A DNA stretch of 64,000 nt, taken from contig NZ_JABGCL010000004.1 in the NCBI RefSeq assembly GCF_019800005.1, forward strand, positions 62,001 to 126,000, given 5' to 3'. Shown in pieces: positions 18,962 through 29,224 of the stretch (within the stretch, counting starts at the first letter, position 1; each line of letters starts with the position of its first letter). A program made the translations under genes and the position numbers. The notes beneath the pieces were generated by a model that did not search any database, was not told the DNA's origin, and saw only the letters and a list, made by a program, of their open reading frames with translations. This DNA comes from Geminicoccus harenae (lineage in GTDB: Bacteria > Pseudomonadota > Alphaproteobacteria > Geminicoccales > Geminicoccaceae).

Positions 18962-19930
18962 TCAGCCGACCTGCTGGACCAGCTTGTAGGGCGGCTTCTC
19001 GTAGCCCAGAGCCGAGCGGGTGAAGATCTCGACGCCGGTCTCGGTGACACCGACCGTGTGCTCGAACTGGGCCGAGGAGGTCTTGTCGCGGGTCACGCAG
19101 GTCCAGCCATCCGCCAGCACCAGCACGTCCGGCCGGCCCACATTCACCATGGGCTCGATGGTGAAGAACATGCCGGGCTGGAGCACCACGGGCGGGCGGG
19201 GTTCGAACTGCAGCTTGCGCGGGGTCTTGTAGTGCTTGACCTCGGGCGCGTCGTGGAAGTTGCGGCCGACGCCGTGGCCCACGAACTCCTCGACCACCGA
19301 GAACGAGACGCCGTGGCGGCGCTCTTCCACCACCTTCTGGATCGCCTCGCCGACATCGTCGAGCGTGGCGCCGGGCTTCACCACATTGATCCCGGCCCAC
19401 ATCGCCTCGTAGGTCCGCTCGATCAGGAGCAGGTCCTTCACCTTCGCCTTGGGCAGGGCGAACATGCGCGAGGTGTCGCCGTACCAGCCGTCCAGGATCA
19501 CGGTGACGTCGATGTTGAGCGTGTCGTCCGGCTGGAGGAGCTTCTTCTCGCTGGGGATGCCGTGGTTCACCACCCGGCCGATCGAGATGCAGGACGAGGC
19601 CGGGTAGCCCTTGTAGTTCTTGGTGGCCGGGATGCCGCCATGGTCGAGCATGTAGCCCTCGATCAGCCGGTCGAGCTCGGCCGTGCTGATGCCCGGGCGA
19701 ATATGGGGCGTGATGAAGTCGAGCGTGTCGGCGGCCAGGCGCCCGGCCTTGCGCATGCCCTCGAAGCCGGCCTCGTCATGGATCGGGATCGGCCGGTTCT
19801 CCAGGCCGCGCTCGATGAAGCTGTTGGCGAACGTCTCCGCCGCGGCCTCGATCCCGGCCATGGACGCGAAGTCGAACATTTCCTCGGGCTTCTTGTAGAT
19901 GCTCTTGGCGGGCTTGGTCGGGCGGTTCAT
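18962..19930 (-). CDS. map: Methionine aminopeptidase, type I (intact)
   Basis: Removes the N-terminal Met from nascent proteins. All five metal ligands are present, in NIDVTV, YGDTSRMF, VGHGVGR, FTIEPMV and FEHTVG. The protein is 322 residues, with about 55 extra N-terminal residues before the catalytic fold, compared with 264 in E. coli. The ATG at 19930 is the only reasonable start; I see no strong Shine-Dalgarno. It lies 63 bp after the EamA gene and 10 bp before the degenerate paralogue. Confidence 0.94.
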   Translation of the reverse strand: MNRPTKPAKSIYKKPEEMFDFASMAGIEAAAETFANSFIERGLENRPIPIHDEAGFEGMRKAGRLAADTLDFITPHIRPGISTAELDRLIEGYMLDHGGIPATKNYKGYPASSCISIGRVVNHGIPSEKKLLQPDDTLNIDVTVILDGWYGDTSRMFALPKAKVKDLLLIERTYEAMWAGINVVKPGATLDDVGEAIQKVVEERRHGVSFSVVEEFVGHGVGRNFHDAPEVKHYKTPRKLQFEPRPPVVLQPGMFFTIEPMVNVGRPDVLVLADGWTCVTRDKTSSAQFEHTVGVTETGVEIFTRSALGYEKPPYKLVQQVG

Positions 19931-19993
19931 TCGGCAGGGTCACAACAGGTCGGGCGGTGGACGGGTCCGGCTACACGGGCGCTCGCGCCGAAG

Positions 19994-20863
19994 TCAACCG
20001 GGCTGGACGCGCAGGCGCTCGCGCCAGGCGGCATAGAGACCGCTGGCGACGATCACCAAAGCACCCAGCACCACATATGGGCCCGGAACGTCGCCAAACA
20101 CGATCCAGCCCGACAGGGCGGCCCAGATCAGCATGGTGTAGGTGAACGGCTGCACCACCACGGCCGGCGCGTATTGCAGCGCCAGCACCAGGCCGAAATG
20201 GCCGAACACGCCGAGTGCCGCCACCACCGCCAGGAGCAGCCACTGCTCGGCCGTGGGATCGATCCAGAAGAAGGGGCCCACCAGCGACAGGGCAATGGTG
20301 CCGCCCACGGTCTGCCAGACCATCGAGGTGGCGGCAGCGTCGTGGCGACCGGCGATCCGGGTCATCACCTGGTAGAAGGCATACATGACGGCACAGCCCA
20401 GCATGATCAGCATGCCCGGGCTGATCTCGGCAAAGCCCGGCCGGACGATGATCAGCACGCCCACCAGGCCCACGCCCACCGCGATCCAGCGGCGCAGCCC
20501 GACCTGCTCGCCCAGGAGCGGCACGGAGAGCGCGGTCACCAGCAGCGGGGTGAGCGCGAAGATCGCATGGGCGTCCGCCAGCGGCACGGTCTGGTAGCCC
20601 ACCACCACGAAGGTCATCTCGGCGGCGATGAAGATCGCGCGGGCGATCTGCAGCTTCGGCCGGGCGCTGCGCAGCGTGGTGCGCAGCCCGCCCGGCATGG
20701 CCAGGGCCAGTGCGAGGGGGATGGAGAGCGCATAGCGCACCCACAGGATCTGCACGGGCGGCAGCTGGGTGGACAGGGTCTTGCTCGCCGCGTCCATCCA
20801 GCCAAAGCACGCCATGCCGCACAGGCAGATCAGGATGCCCTTGGTCTTGGTGTCGAGCGTCAC
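19994..20863 (-). CDS. EamA/DMT-family transporter
   Basis: A drug/metabolite-type inner-membrane exporter of 289 residues with about ten hydrophobic segments arranged as two EamA repeats (around residues 10-140 and 150-285). The second repeat ends VVLGALVIVASGLYAAWRER, as in the family. The GTG at 20863 overlaps the amidase stop by 4 bp, so it belongs to the amidase operon. The substrate is unknown; a link to the amidase product is possible. Confidence 0.88.
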   Translation of the reverse strand: MTLDTKTKGILICLCGMACFGWMDAASKTLSTQLPPVQILWVRYALSIPLALALAMPGGLRTTLRSARPKLQIARAIFIAAEMTFVVVGYQTVPLADAHAIFALTPLLVTALSVPLLGEQVGLRRWIAVGVGLVGVLIIVRPGFAEISPGMLIMLGCAVMYAFYQVMTRIAGRHDAAATSMVWQTVGGTIALSLVGPFFWIDPTAEQWLLLAVVAALGVFGHFGLVLALQYAPAVVVQPFTYTMLIWAALSGWIVFGDVPGPYVVLGALVIVASGLYAAWRERLRVQPG

Positions 20864-22284
20864 GTCCCGGCGAGGGCGAAGCCGGACGGCCGGAACGGGC
20901 CGAACACCCGCTCCACCGCCGCGGCCGCCTGGAGGACCAGCGCCTCGGCGAACGGCCGGCCGATGATCTGCAGCCCGATCGGCATGCGGTTGCCGTCCAG
21001 GCCCACCGGCACCGACACGGCCGGCAGGCCCAGCCAGTTGGACAGGCCGATCAGCTGGCCGATCGCGTTGGCGGTCTCGACGAACCGCGCGTCGCCGCCC
21101 GTGTCGGTGTCGACGATCCGTGGAACCTGCACCGGGCAGGTCGGCAGCACCACGAGGTCGGCCTGGCTGAAGACGGTGGCGCAGAAATGGTCGAGCGCCC
21201 TGCCCCGGCTGCGCATGGCGGAGAGATAGTCGACGGCGCCCAGCGCGAAGCCCGGCTGCATGCGCGCCAGGGTCTGCGGGACGAAGTCGTTGTAACGCTC
21301 CTGGACATGGGCGCGATGCACCGCACTGCACTCGGCCATCAGCACCAGGCGGCGGATCGCGGTGATCCCCGCGATGTTCTCCATGCCGCCCTCGGTGACG
21401 CTGGCGCCGTCCTCGGCGAGCGCCCGGATCGCGTCGCGCACCGCGGCGTCGACCACCGGGTCGACCTTGCAGCCGAGCCCGGAGGTCGCGTGGAACAGGC
21501 GCAGCCCGCCCACCCCGCGCTCCAGCCCGGCCGTATAGACGGGGACCGGCAGGCGGCTGGTGGTGGTGTCGTCCGGGTCGTGGCCGGCAATCGCCTGGAG
21601 CACCAGCGCCGCATCCCGGCTGGTGCGGGCGAGCGGGCCGACATGGTCCAGCGAGAAGCTGAGCGTCATCGCGCCGGCCCGGCTGACCCGGCCATAGGTC
21701 GGCTTGATGCCGACCAGGCCGCAGAACGAGGCCGGGATGCGGATCGAGCCGCCCGTGTCGGAGCCGAGCGTGGCCGGGACCAGGCCCGCCGCCACGGCGG
21801 TGGCACCGCCCGAGGTCGAGCCGCCGGTGATCCGCTCCGGGTCGTGGGCGTTGCGCGGCGTGCCGGTATGGTTGTTGTGGCCGGTCACGCCCAGCGCGAA
21901 CTCGACCATGTTGAGCCGGCCGACATCGATGGCACCGGCCTGGTCCAGGCGGGTGAGCACGGTGGAGGTGCGCGCGGCCTGGAAGTCGGCGCGGATGCGC
22001 GAGCCCTGCCCCGCGATCTGGCCCTGGCGGTAGAACATGTCCTTGTGCGCCATGGGCACGCCGTGCAGCGGCCCGCGCAGCCGGCCGCGGGCGCGCTCCT
22101 CGTCGCAGCGTGCAGCCTCGCTCAAGGCATAGTCGCCCCACAGCCGTGCGGTAGCGTTCAGCGCCCGGCCGCGCCCTTCCAATGCGGTCAGCACCGCCTC
22201 GGTAGCCTCGACCGAGCTGAGCTTGCCGGTGCGGATGCTGTCCGCCAGCTCGGCCAGCGACAGGGCCAGGATGGCAGTGGTCAT
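20860..22284 (-). CDS. Amidase-signature family amidohydrolase
   Basis: A 474-residue amidase-signature enzyme that would hydrolyse an amide or acyl-amide. The Ser-cis-Ser-Lys triad is visible: Lys in MAHKDMF, and the two serines in GGSTSGGA and GSDTGGSIR. The ATG at 22284 overlaps the stop of a small upstream ORF by 4 bp. The stop overlaps the EamA transporter start. The family includes GatA, AtzE and aryl-amidases; the absence of GatB/GatC here argues against GatA. The substrate cannot be read from the sequence. Confidence 0.9.
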   Translation of the reverse strand: MTTAILALSLAELADSIRTGKLSSVEATEAVLTALEGRGRALNATARLWGDYALSEAARCDEERARGRLRGPLHGVPMAHKDMFYRQGQIAGQGSRIRADFQAARTSTVLTRLDQAGAIDVGRLNMVEFALGVTGHNNHTGTPRNAHDPERITGGSTSGGATAVAAGLVPATLGSDTGGSIRIPASFCGLVGIKPTYGRVSRAGAMTLSFSLDHVGPLARTSRDAALVLQAIAGHDPDDTTTSRLPVPVYTAGLERGVGGLRLFHATSGLGCKVDPVVDAAVRDAIRALAEDGASVTEGGMENIAGITAIRRLVLMAECSAVHRAHVQERYNDFVPQTLARMQPGFALGAVDYLSAMRSRGRALDHFCATVFSQADLVVLPTCPVQVPRIVDTDTGGDARFVETANAIGQLIGLSNWLGLPAVSVPVGLDGNRMPIGLQIIGRPFAEALVLQAAAAVERVFGPFRPSGFALAGT

Positions 22285-22469
22285 GACTTCGGCTCCGGCG
22301 TGGCGTTGCGCTCCAGGGCGACCAGGAAGTCGCCGGGCTCGCACTCCACCGGCAGGTCGCGGCATTGCTCGCGCAGGAGTGCCACCAGTTCCTCGCAGGT
22401 CGCGGCCGCCGAGGGCGGCACGGCCACGCCCGATACGGTATCGACCTGATTGTCAGCTTCGCCCGCCAC
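22281..22469 (-). CDS. Small ORF translationally coupled to the amidase
   Basis: A 62-residue acidic protein, starting with GTG at 22469 after a GGGGG-type Shine-Dalgarno. Its stop overlaps the amidase start (ATGA). It contains an ATCEELVALLREQ helix and three Cys. I do not recognise it. Some amidases such as AtzE need a tiny partner (AtzG) encoded just upstream, but the sequence does not look like AtzG to me. The coding status rests on coupling and frame only. Confidence 0.5.
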   Translation of the reverse strand: MAGEADNQVDTVSGVAVPPSAAATCEELVALLREQCRDLPVECEPGDFLVALERNATPEPKS

Positions 22470-22606
22470 CCTGAACCACCCCCTTGAAAGTCGGTGCTGC
22501 CTGCATGTCGGCGCATCGCCCCGCCTGTCAGTGCATGGCCGTGCGTCTAGCACTCCGCTAGGCTTTGAGACAGCCACGGCGACAACAAGAGCAGAGAGGA
22601 GCCCTC

Positions 22607-24940
22607 ATGATCGAGCCGCGCACCATCCAGAGGCTGGAGGCGATCGAGAAGAAGCTGCTCTGGCTCGCGTCCTGGACCATCCACCACGCCAACCACCTGC
22701 GCCCGGCGCGCGACAAGCTCAAGGTCGGCGGCCACCAAGCCTCCTGCGCGTCCTGCGCCACCATCCTGACCGCCCTGTTCTTCCACACGATGCGCGGGGC
22801 CGACCGGATCGCGGTAAAGCCGCACGCCTCGCCGATCATGCACGCCGCCCTCTATCTGATGGGCTTGGAGCCGCGGGAACGGCTGGAGCGGTTCCGGGCA
22901 CTGGGCGGCGCCCAGGCCTATCCGTCGCGGACCAAGGACGTGCCGGTGGTCGACTTCTCCACGGGCTCGGTCGGCCTGGGTGCGGCCGTCACCTTGTTCG
23001 CCTCCTTGACCCAGGACCTCCTGCGCCAGCGCGGGCTGATCGACGACACGTCGCCGCCCGGCCGGATGATCGCGGTGGTGGGCGATGCCGAGCTGGACGA
23101 GGGCAACGTGTTCGAGGCCCTGCTGGAGGGCTGGAAGTACGAGGTCCGCAACGTCTGGTGGGTGATCGACTACAACCGCCAGTCGCTCGACCGGGTGGTG
23201 CCGGAAAAGCTGTTCAGCAAGATCGAGGGCTTCTTCGACGAGGTCGGCTGGGAGGTCGTCACGGTCAAGTACGGCAAGAAGCTCCAGGCCGTGTTCGCCG
23301 AGCCGGGCGGCGAGGTGCTGCGGCGCTGGATCGACGACTGCCCGAACGACCTCTATGCCGCGCTGACCTTCAAGGGCGGAGCTGCCTGGCGGGCCGAGCT
23401 GCAGGCGACCGCGGGCAGCGACCCGTTCATCGCAGGCCTGCTGGAGCGGCTGGGCGACGACGAGCTGGCCCAGCTCATGACCAATCTCGGCGGCCATGAC
23501 GTCGAGGCGATGCTGGAGGCGTTCGACGCGGTCGAGGACGACCTGCCGCGCTGCTTCATCGCCTACACCGTCAAGGGCTGGGGCCTGCCGCTGGCCGGGC
23601 ACAAGGACAACCATGCCGGGCTGATGACCCCCGACCAGATCGACCATCTGCGCACGCAGATGGGCATCGCGCAGGGTGAGGAATGGCAGCCGTTCGCGGG
23701 CATGACCGAGCTCGCGGACGATCTCACCGCGTTCATCGACCAGGTGCCGTTCCGCCAGCGCATCTTCCGCCACCAGGCGCCGCCGGTGGCGGTGCCGGAC
23801 GGCCTGGGCGAGGTGACGATCGGCCAGACCGCGTCGACCCAGGAAGTGTTCGGCAAGCTGATGGCGGAGCTGGGGCGGAGCGATTCCGAACTCGCCGGGC
23901 GGCTGGTCACCACCTCGCCGGACGTGACCGTGTCGACCTCGCTGGGTGCCTGGGTCAGCCGGCGCGCGGTCTTCCACGGCACGGCGCGCGAGGACGTGTT
24001 CCGCCAGCACAACGTCGCCTCGCCGACCCGCTGGCGGACCTCGCCCACGGGCCAGCACATGGAGCTGGGCATCGCCGAGAACAATCTGTTCCTGCTGCTG
24101 GCGGCACTGGGCCTGGCGCACGAGACCTTCGGCGCGCGCCTCCTGCCGATCGGCACGCTGTATGACCCGTTCATCTGCCGCGGCCTCGATGCGCTGAACT
24201 ATGCCTGCTACCAGGACGCCCGCTTCCTGCTGGTGGCTACCCCTTCCGGGGTGACGCTCTCGCCGGAGGGCGGTGCCCACCAGTCGATCTCCACGCCGCT
24301 GATCGGCATGGGCCAGCCCGGCCTGACCTATTTCGAGCCGGCATTCGCGGACGAGCTGGCGCCGCTCATGCGCTTCGCCTTCGCGCACATGCAGGCCGAC
24401 GGCGGCGGCTCGGTCTATCTGCGCCTGTCCACCCGGCAGATCGCCCAGCCGCAGCGCAAGCTTGACGAGGCGGATCTGCTGGCCGGCGGCTACTGGCTGG
24501 TCCCGCCGGCCGAAGGTGCGGAGCTGGCGATCGTCGCCCAGGGGGCGGTGCTGCCCGAGGCGATGGCGGCCCATGCCGAGCTGGCCGAGGACGTGCCGGG
24601 CATCGGCCTCCTGGTGGTGAGCTCCGCCGACCGGCTGATCCATGACTGGCGCTCGGCCGGCAGGAACGCGCACGTGGCCGGGCTGCTCGCGCCGCTTGCG
24701 CCGGACGCGGCGCTGGTGACCGTGCTGGACGGGCATCCCGCCACCCTCGCCTGGCTGGGCTCGGTGCGCGGCCAGCTCGTCGAGAGCCTGGGCGTGGACC
24801 GGTTCGGCCAGTCGGCGGACATCCCGGACCTTTATGCGGTGCACGGGCTGGATCCGCTGGCGATCGTGGACGCGGCGGCACGCGCCATGGTGGCGAGGTT
24901 GTCCAGGAGCGTTATCGTGAATTCTGGAACCGCTCGATAA
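22607..24940 (+). CDS. AceE-like transketolase-family protein (homodimeric PDH E1 type)
   Basis: A thiamine-diphosphate enzyme of 777 residues. The TPP-binding region reads VVGDAELDEGN followed by WWVIDYN, the AceE version of the GDG...N motif. The pyrimidine domain has MELGIAENNLFLLL, and the C-terminal transketolase domain follows. The length is short of the 887 of E. coli AceE but usual for alphaproteobacterial proteins of this group. The ATG at 22607 has an AGAGGAG Shine-Dalgarno. No E2 or E3 gene is nearby, so its 2-oxoacid or sugar substrate is open. Confidence 0.87.
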   Translation: MIEPRTIQRLEAIEKKLLWLASWTIHHANHLRPARDKLKVGGHQASCASCATILTALFFHTMRGADRIAVKPHASPIMHAALYLMGLEPRERLERFRALGGAQAYPSRTKDVPVVDFSTGSVGLGAAVTLFASLTQDLLRQRGLIDDTSPPGRMIAVVGDAELDEGNVFEALLEGWKYEVRNVWWVIDYNRQSLDRVVPEKLFSKIEGFFDEVGWEVVTVKYGKKLQAVFAEPGGEVLRRWIDDCPNDLYAALTFKGGAAWRAELQATAGSDPFIAGLLERLGDDELAQLMTNLGGHDVEAMLEAFDAVEDDLPRCFIAYTVKGWGLPLAGHKDNHAGLMTPDQIDHLRTQMGIAQGEEWQPFAGMTELADDLTAFIDQVPFRQRIFRHQAPPVAVPDGLGEVTIGQTASTQEVFGKLMAELGRSDSELAGRLVTTSPDVTVSTSLGAWVSRRAVFHGTAREDVFRQHNVASPTRWRTSPTGQHMELGIAENNLFLLLAALGLAHETFGARLLPIGTLYDPFICRGLDALNYACYQDARFLLVATPSGVTLSPEGGAHQSISTPLIGMGQPGLTYFEPAFADELAPLMRFAFAHMQADGGGSVYLRLSTRQIAQPQRKLDEADLLAGGYWLVPPAEGAELAIVAQGAVLPEAMAAHAELAEDVPGIGLLVVSSADRLIHDWRSAGRNAHVAGLLAPLAPDAALVTVLDGHPATLAWLGSVRGQLVESLGVDRFGQSADIPDLYAVHGLDPLAIVDAAARAMVARLSRSVIVNSGTAR

Positions 24941-25009
24941 GCTTGCGTGTTTTCGGGTCCTGGGGCACCGCTGCCCGGGGCCGAGATTTAGACAAGAGGA
25001 ACGCTGTAC

Positions 25010-26119
25010 ATGGACATGACCGGCGAGTACCGGATCCCGGCTCCGCGCCAGATCGTCTGGGACGCGTTGAACGACCCCGAAACGCTGAAAGCGGCGATCG
25101 TCGGCTGCGAGGAGCTGAACCGCACCGGCCCGAACAGCTTCGAGGCCAAGGTCACCGCCAAGGTCGGGCCGGTGAAGGCCAAGTTCGGCGGCAAGGTGAC
25201 GCTCGAGGATCTGGACCCGCCGAACGGCTACCGGATCGTCGGCGAGGGCTCGGGCGGGGCCGCGGGCTTCGCCAAGGGCGGCGCCAAGGTGGACCTGATC
25301 GACGAGGGTGCGGAGACGATCCTGCGCTACGAGGCGAAGGCGGATGTGGGCGGCAAGCTCGCCCAGATCGGCTCGCGCCTGGTGGCCGGCACCGCGAAGA
25401 AGATGGCCGACGACTTCTTCGGCCGCTTCTCCCAGCTCGTGAGCCAGCGGGCGGCGGCCAGCGGCGCGCCGGCACCGGCGGCCCCGATCGCCTCGACCAC
25501 CGCCCCGCCGGCCGCAGCCGCCGTGGCCGCCCCGGTCGTGGAGACGCCGACCGAGCACGAACCGATCGCCCGCACCTACCCGTCGGCCGACCAGGTGTCG
25601 CCGCGACCGGCCGAGCCGCTCGCCGGGACGGCAGCCCCCGAGCCGGCCACGCCGCCGGACCTCGGTACGGTCCCGCCGCGCGATTTCCCGTCGCCTGCAG
25701 CGGACGCCGTCACGGACCCGGGTGCGGCGACCGGCGAGGGTGCGGTGGAGCGGCCCTATGTCGGCGGGATGCCGGAGCCCCAGCCGGTGGCCGGGACCGA
25801 CCCGCATGGCGGGGGCTACGAGCCCGGCCGGGTCACCACGCAGCCGACCACCGCCCCGCCCGGCCCGGTCGCCACCGCCTCCGAGCCGCTGGAGCCGGTC
25901 TCGGTGGACGATCCCGCCCGGACCTCGGCCCACATCCAGGCCGCCCCGGAGCCTGCCGCGGTGACCCCGCCGCCGCCGGTCGCACCCGCGGCGCCGCCGA
26001 TGCCCAAGGCCGAGCCGCGCCCGACCACGCCCTCGGCACCGGCCAAGGGCGGCCTGCCCTGGACCTGGATCATCGTCGCGATCGTGGTCGTGCTGATCCT
26101 CCTGTTCCTTCTGGGCTGA
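25010..26119 (+). CDS. coxG: CoxG-like SRPBCC protein with long linker and C-terminal anchor
   Basis: CoxG tethers CO dehydrogenase-type enzymes to the membrane in organisms where it has been studied, and may handle quinone. This 369-residue protein has a CoxG SRPBCC domain (residues 1-145; GEYRIPAPRQIVWDALNDPE, GEGSGGAAGFAKGGA). A Pro/Ala/Thr-rich linker of nearly 200 residues follows, then one C-terminal hydrophobic segment (TWIIVAIVVVLILLFLLG). It lies 172 bp upstream of coxS. The ATG has an AAGAGGAA Shine-Dalgarno. The domain order is consistent with a flexible tether. Confidence 0.87.
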   Translation: MDMTGEYRIPAPRQIVWDALNDPETLKAAIVGCEELNRTGPNSFEAKVTAKVGPVKAKFGGKVTLEDLDPPNGYRIVGEGSGGAAGFAKGGAKVDLIDEGAETILRYEAKADVGGKLAQIGSRLVAGTAKKMADDFFGRFSQLVSQRAAASGAPAPAAPIASTTAPPAAAAVAAPVVETPTEHEPIARTYPSADQVSPRPAEPLAGTAAPEPATPPDLGTVPPRDFPSPAADAVTDPGAATGEGAVERPYVGGMPEPQPVAGTDPHGGGYEPGRVTTQPTTAPPGPVATASEPLEPVSVDDPARTSAHIQAAPEPAAVTPPPPVAPAAPPMPKAEPRPTTPSAPAKGGLPWTWIIVAIVVVLILLFLLG

Positions 26120-26131
26120 CTTTAGAAAGCA

Positions 26132-26171
26132 CCAACGCCGCGTTGACGCTGCGTTGGCATTTCAATAGCTT
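26132..26171 (+). promoter_or_regulatory. Candidate coxSLM promoter with flanking dyad
   Basis: CCAACGC (26132-26138) and GCGTTGG (26151-26157) form a perfect 7-bp dyad. Between them is TTGACG at 26143-26148, a good -35 element; TAGCTT lies 17 bp later (26166-26171) as a weak -10. The dyad brackets the -35 and could be an operator. Read by eye only. Confidence 0.35.
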
Positions 26172-26195
26172 CCGCGCAAAGACCGCGTGGTTCCA

Positions 26196-26218
26196 GCGGC
26201 CCGCCTCCAGCGGGCCGC
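26196..26218 (+). promoter_or_regulatory. Strong leader hairpin upstream of coxS
   Basis: GCGGCCCGC and GCGGGCCGC form a perfect 9-bp GC stem with a 5-base loop, 74 bp upstream of the coxS start and 25 bp after the candidate -10. There is no T-run, so it is not a classic terminator. It may be a regulatory leader or an RNA-stabilising element. Confidence 0.35.
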
Positions 26219-26291
26219 GTCCGTTCCGGACCAGGCGGCGCAGGACAGGTGCAGGCAGGCCCGCGCCGGAAGGCGGGTGGGGGAGAGGTTG

Positions 26292-26765
<474 letters not shown>

Positions 26766-26836
26766 GCCGGCGGCCTGCCGGCATCCGACAAGAACAACGA
26801 AGATAGCTGACCTCGTGATCAGGGGCGGACCACCAC

Positions 26837-29203
26837 ATGGCGACCAACGGCATCGGTAGCTCGGTGAAGCGCAAGGAAGACCTGCGCTTCATCACCGGGA
26901 GCGGACGCTACACCGACGACATCCAGCTTCCGCACCAGGCCTATGCCTGCTTCGTGCGCAGCCCGCATGCCCACGCGACGATCAACTCGATCGACCGCTC
27001 CGCAGCCGAGGCGATGCCGGGCGTGCTCGGCGTGTTCACCGGCGAGGAGGTGGCGGCCGACGGGCTGGGCGGCCTGATCTGCGGCTGGATGGTCAAGTCC
27101 AAGGACGGCTCGCCGATGAAGGCCGGGCCGCATCCGATCCTGGCGCACCGCAAGGTCCGCTATGTCGGCGACCATGTCGCCGTGGTGGTGGCCGAGACCC
27201 TGCAGCAGGCCCGCGACGCGGCCGAGGCGGTCGAGGTCGAGTACGGCGTGCTGCCGGCCGCGGTGGATGTCGCCAAGACGCATGACAGCGGCGTCGACAT
27301 CCACGACGACATCCCGAACAACCTGGTCTATGACTGGGAGATCGGCGACAAGGTGGCGACCGACGCAGCCTTCGCCCAGGCCAAGCACGTCACCCGCGTC
27401 GAGCTGATCAACAACCGCCTGGTGCCCAACGCGATGGAGCCCAGGGCCGCGCTCGGTCACTACGACACGGGCATGGACGCCTACACGCTCTACACCACCA
27501 GCCAGAACCCGCACGTGGCCCGGCTGGTGATTTCGGCCTTCGTCGGCATCGCTCCTGAGCACAAGCTCACCGTGATCGCACCCGACGTGGGCGGCGGGTT
27601 CGGCTCGAAGATCTTCATCTATGCCGAGGAATGCGTCTGCCTCTGGGCGTCCAAGAAGGTGCGCCGGCCGGTCAAGTGGACCGCGGACCGTACCGAGGCG
27701 TTCCTTTCCGACGCGCATGGCCGTGACCATGTCTCGGTCGCCGAGATGGCGATGGACGAGAACGGCCAGTTCCTGGCGCTGCGGGTGAACACCAAGGCGA
27801 ACATGGGTGCCTACTTGAGCACCTTCTCGTCCTGCATCCCGACCTATCTCTACGCGACGCTCTTGGCCGGTCAGTACAAGACCCCGGCCATCTATTGCGA
27901 CGTCCAGGCCTACTACACCAACACCGCCCCGGTGGACGCCTATCGCGGTGCTGGCCGGCCAGAGGCGACCTACCTCGTGGAGACGCTGGTCGAGGAGTGC
28001 GCCAAGGACATGAAGCTGGACCCGGCGGAGATCCGCCGGCGCAACTTCATTCCCAAGGACGCCTTCCCCTACCAGACCCCGGTGGCGCTCCAGTACGACA
28101 CCGGCGACTACGAGCCCTGCCTGGACAAGGCGCTGGAGCTGGCCGACTATGCCGGGTTCCCGGAGCGGCGCCGGCAGTCCGAGGCGAAGGGCAAGCTGCG
28201 CGGCATCGGCTTTTCCGCCTATATCGAGGCCTGCGGCATCGCCCCTTCGGCGGTGATCGGGTCGCTCGGTGCCGGCGTGGGCCTGTGGGAGAGTGCGAAG
28301 GTCCGCTTCAGCCATACCGGCAAGGTGCAGGTGCTGACCGGGACGCACAGCCACGGCCAGGGCCACGAGACCACGTTCGCGCAGCTCGTCGCCTCCAAGC
28401 TCGGCGTGGCCTACGAGGATGTCGACGTAATCCACGGCGACACGTCCAAGACCACGGTCGGCATGGGCACCTATGGCTCGCGCTCGCTGGCGGTCGGCGG
28501 CGAGGCGCTGGTCAAGGCCTGCGACAAGGTCATCGCCAAGGGCAAGAAGATCGCAGCGCACCTGCTGGAAGCCTCCGAGCAGGACATCGTCTTCCAGGAC
28601 GGCAACTTCTCGGTGGCGGGCACCGACCGGTCCAAGTCGATCGGCGAGATCGTGTTCGCAGCCCTGGTGCCGCACAACTACCCGCCCGGCCTTGAGCCCG
28701 GCATGGAAGAGACCGCCTACTACGACCCGGCGAACTTCACCTACCCGTCCGGCGTCTATATCTGCGAGCTTGAGGTCGACCCGGACAGCGGCGTCGTCGA
28801 GATCCAGAAGTTCACCGCGGTCGACGATTTCGGCAACGTCATCAACCCGATGATCGTCGAGGGCCAGGTGCATGGCGGGCTCGCCCAGGGCATCGGCCAG
28901 GCGCTGCTCGAGAACGCGGTCTATGACGAGAGCGGCCAGCTCATCTCCGCGTCCTACATGGACTACACCATGCCGCGCGCGGACGACCTGCCCTCCTTCG
29001 TGGTGCACACCACGGCCGGCACGGCCTGCACCCACAACTCGCTGGGCGTGAAGGGCTGCGGCGAGGCGGGTGCGATCGGCTCGCCGCCCGCGGTGATGAA
29101 CGCCGTCGCCGATGCGATCGGCACCCGCATCTCCATGCCGGCCACCCCGGAGAAGGTGTGGCGCGCCCTGCAGAAGACCCAACTGGCCCAGGCGGCCGAG
29201 TGA
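26837..29203 (+). CDS. coxL: Form II CODH-like molybdenum hydroxylase large subunit
   Basis: The Mo-cofactor subunit, 788 residues. Active CO-oxidising form I enzymes have AYxCSFR, whose Cys binds copper. This protein has AYRGAGR at 368-374, the form II signature, so the Mo-Cu site is absent. The catalytic Glu is E743 in GCGEAGAIG, and Mo-pterin contacts such as GQGHET are present. Substrates of form II enzymes are mostly unproven and could be aldehydes, aromatics or other small molecules. Upstream is AGGGGCGG, about 9 bases from the ATG. Partners are CoxS and CoxM. Confidence 0.92.
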   Translation: MATNGIGSSVKRKEDLRFITGSGRYTDDIQLPHQAYACFVRSPHAHATINSIDRSAAEAMPGVLGVFTGEEVAADGLGGLICGWMVKSKDGSPMKAGPHPILAHRKVRYVGDHVAVVVAETLQQARDAAEAVEVEYGVLPAAVDVAKTHDSGVDIHDDIPNNLVYDWEIGDKVATDAAFAQAKHVTRVELINNRLVPNAMEPRAALGHYDTGMDAYTLYTTSQNPHVARLVISAFVGIAPEHKLTVIAPDVGGGFGSKIFIYAEECVCLWASKKVRRPVKWTADRTEAFLSDAHGRDHVSVAEMAMDENGQFLALRVNTKANMGAYLSTFSSCIPTYLYATLLAGQYKTPAIYCDVQAYYTNTAPVDAYRGAGRPEATYLVETLVEECAKDMKLDPAEIRRRNFIPKDAFPYQTPVALQYDTGDYEPCLDKALELADYAGFPERRRQSEAKGKLRGIGFSAYIEACGIAPSAVIGSLGAGVGLWESAKVRFSHTGKVQVLTGTHSHGQGHETTFAQLVASKLGVAYEDVDVIHGDTSKTTVGMGTYGSRSLAVGGEALVKACDKVIAKGKKIAAHLLEASEQDIVFQDGNFSVAGTDRSKSIGEIVFAALVPHNYPPGLEPGMEETAYYDPANFTYPSGVYICELEVDPDSGVVEIQKFTAVDDFGNVINPMIVEGQVHGGLAQGIGQALLENAVYDESGQLISASYMDYTMPRADDLPSFVVHTTAGTACTHNSLGVKGCGEAGAIGSPPAVMNAVADAIGTRISMPATPEKVWRALQKTQLAQAAE

Positions 29204-29224
29204 ACCTGAGAGAGAGCTGAAGCG

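Noticed and set aside
20860..22284. GatA of the Asp/Glu-tRNA amidotransferase
   Set aside because: No GatB or GatC nearby, and the neighbours are a transporter and an unrelated small ORF.
22547..25933. Open frame of over 1100 codons antisense to the AceE-like gene and coxG
   Set aside because: Sense-strand proteins have clear motifs; the antisense product has shadow-type composition.
26837..29203. Form I CO dehydrogenase (true CO oxidiser)
   Set aside because: The active-site loop is AYRGAGR, not AYxCSFR, so the copper-binding Cys is missing.
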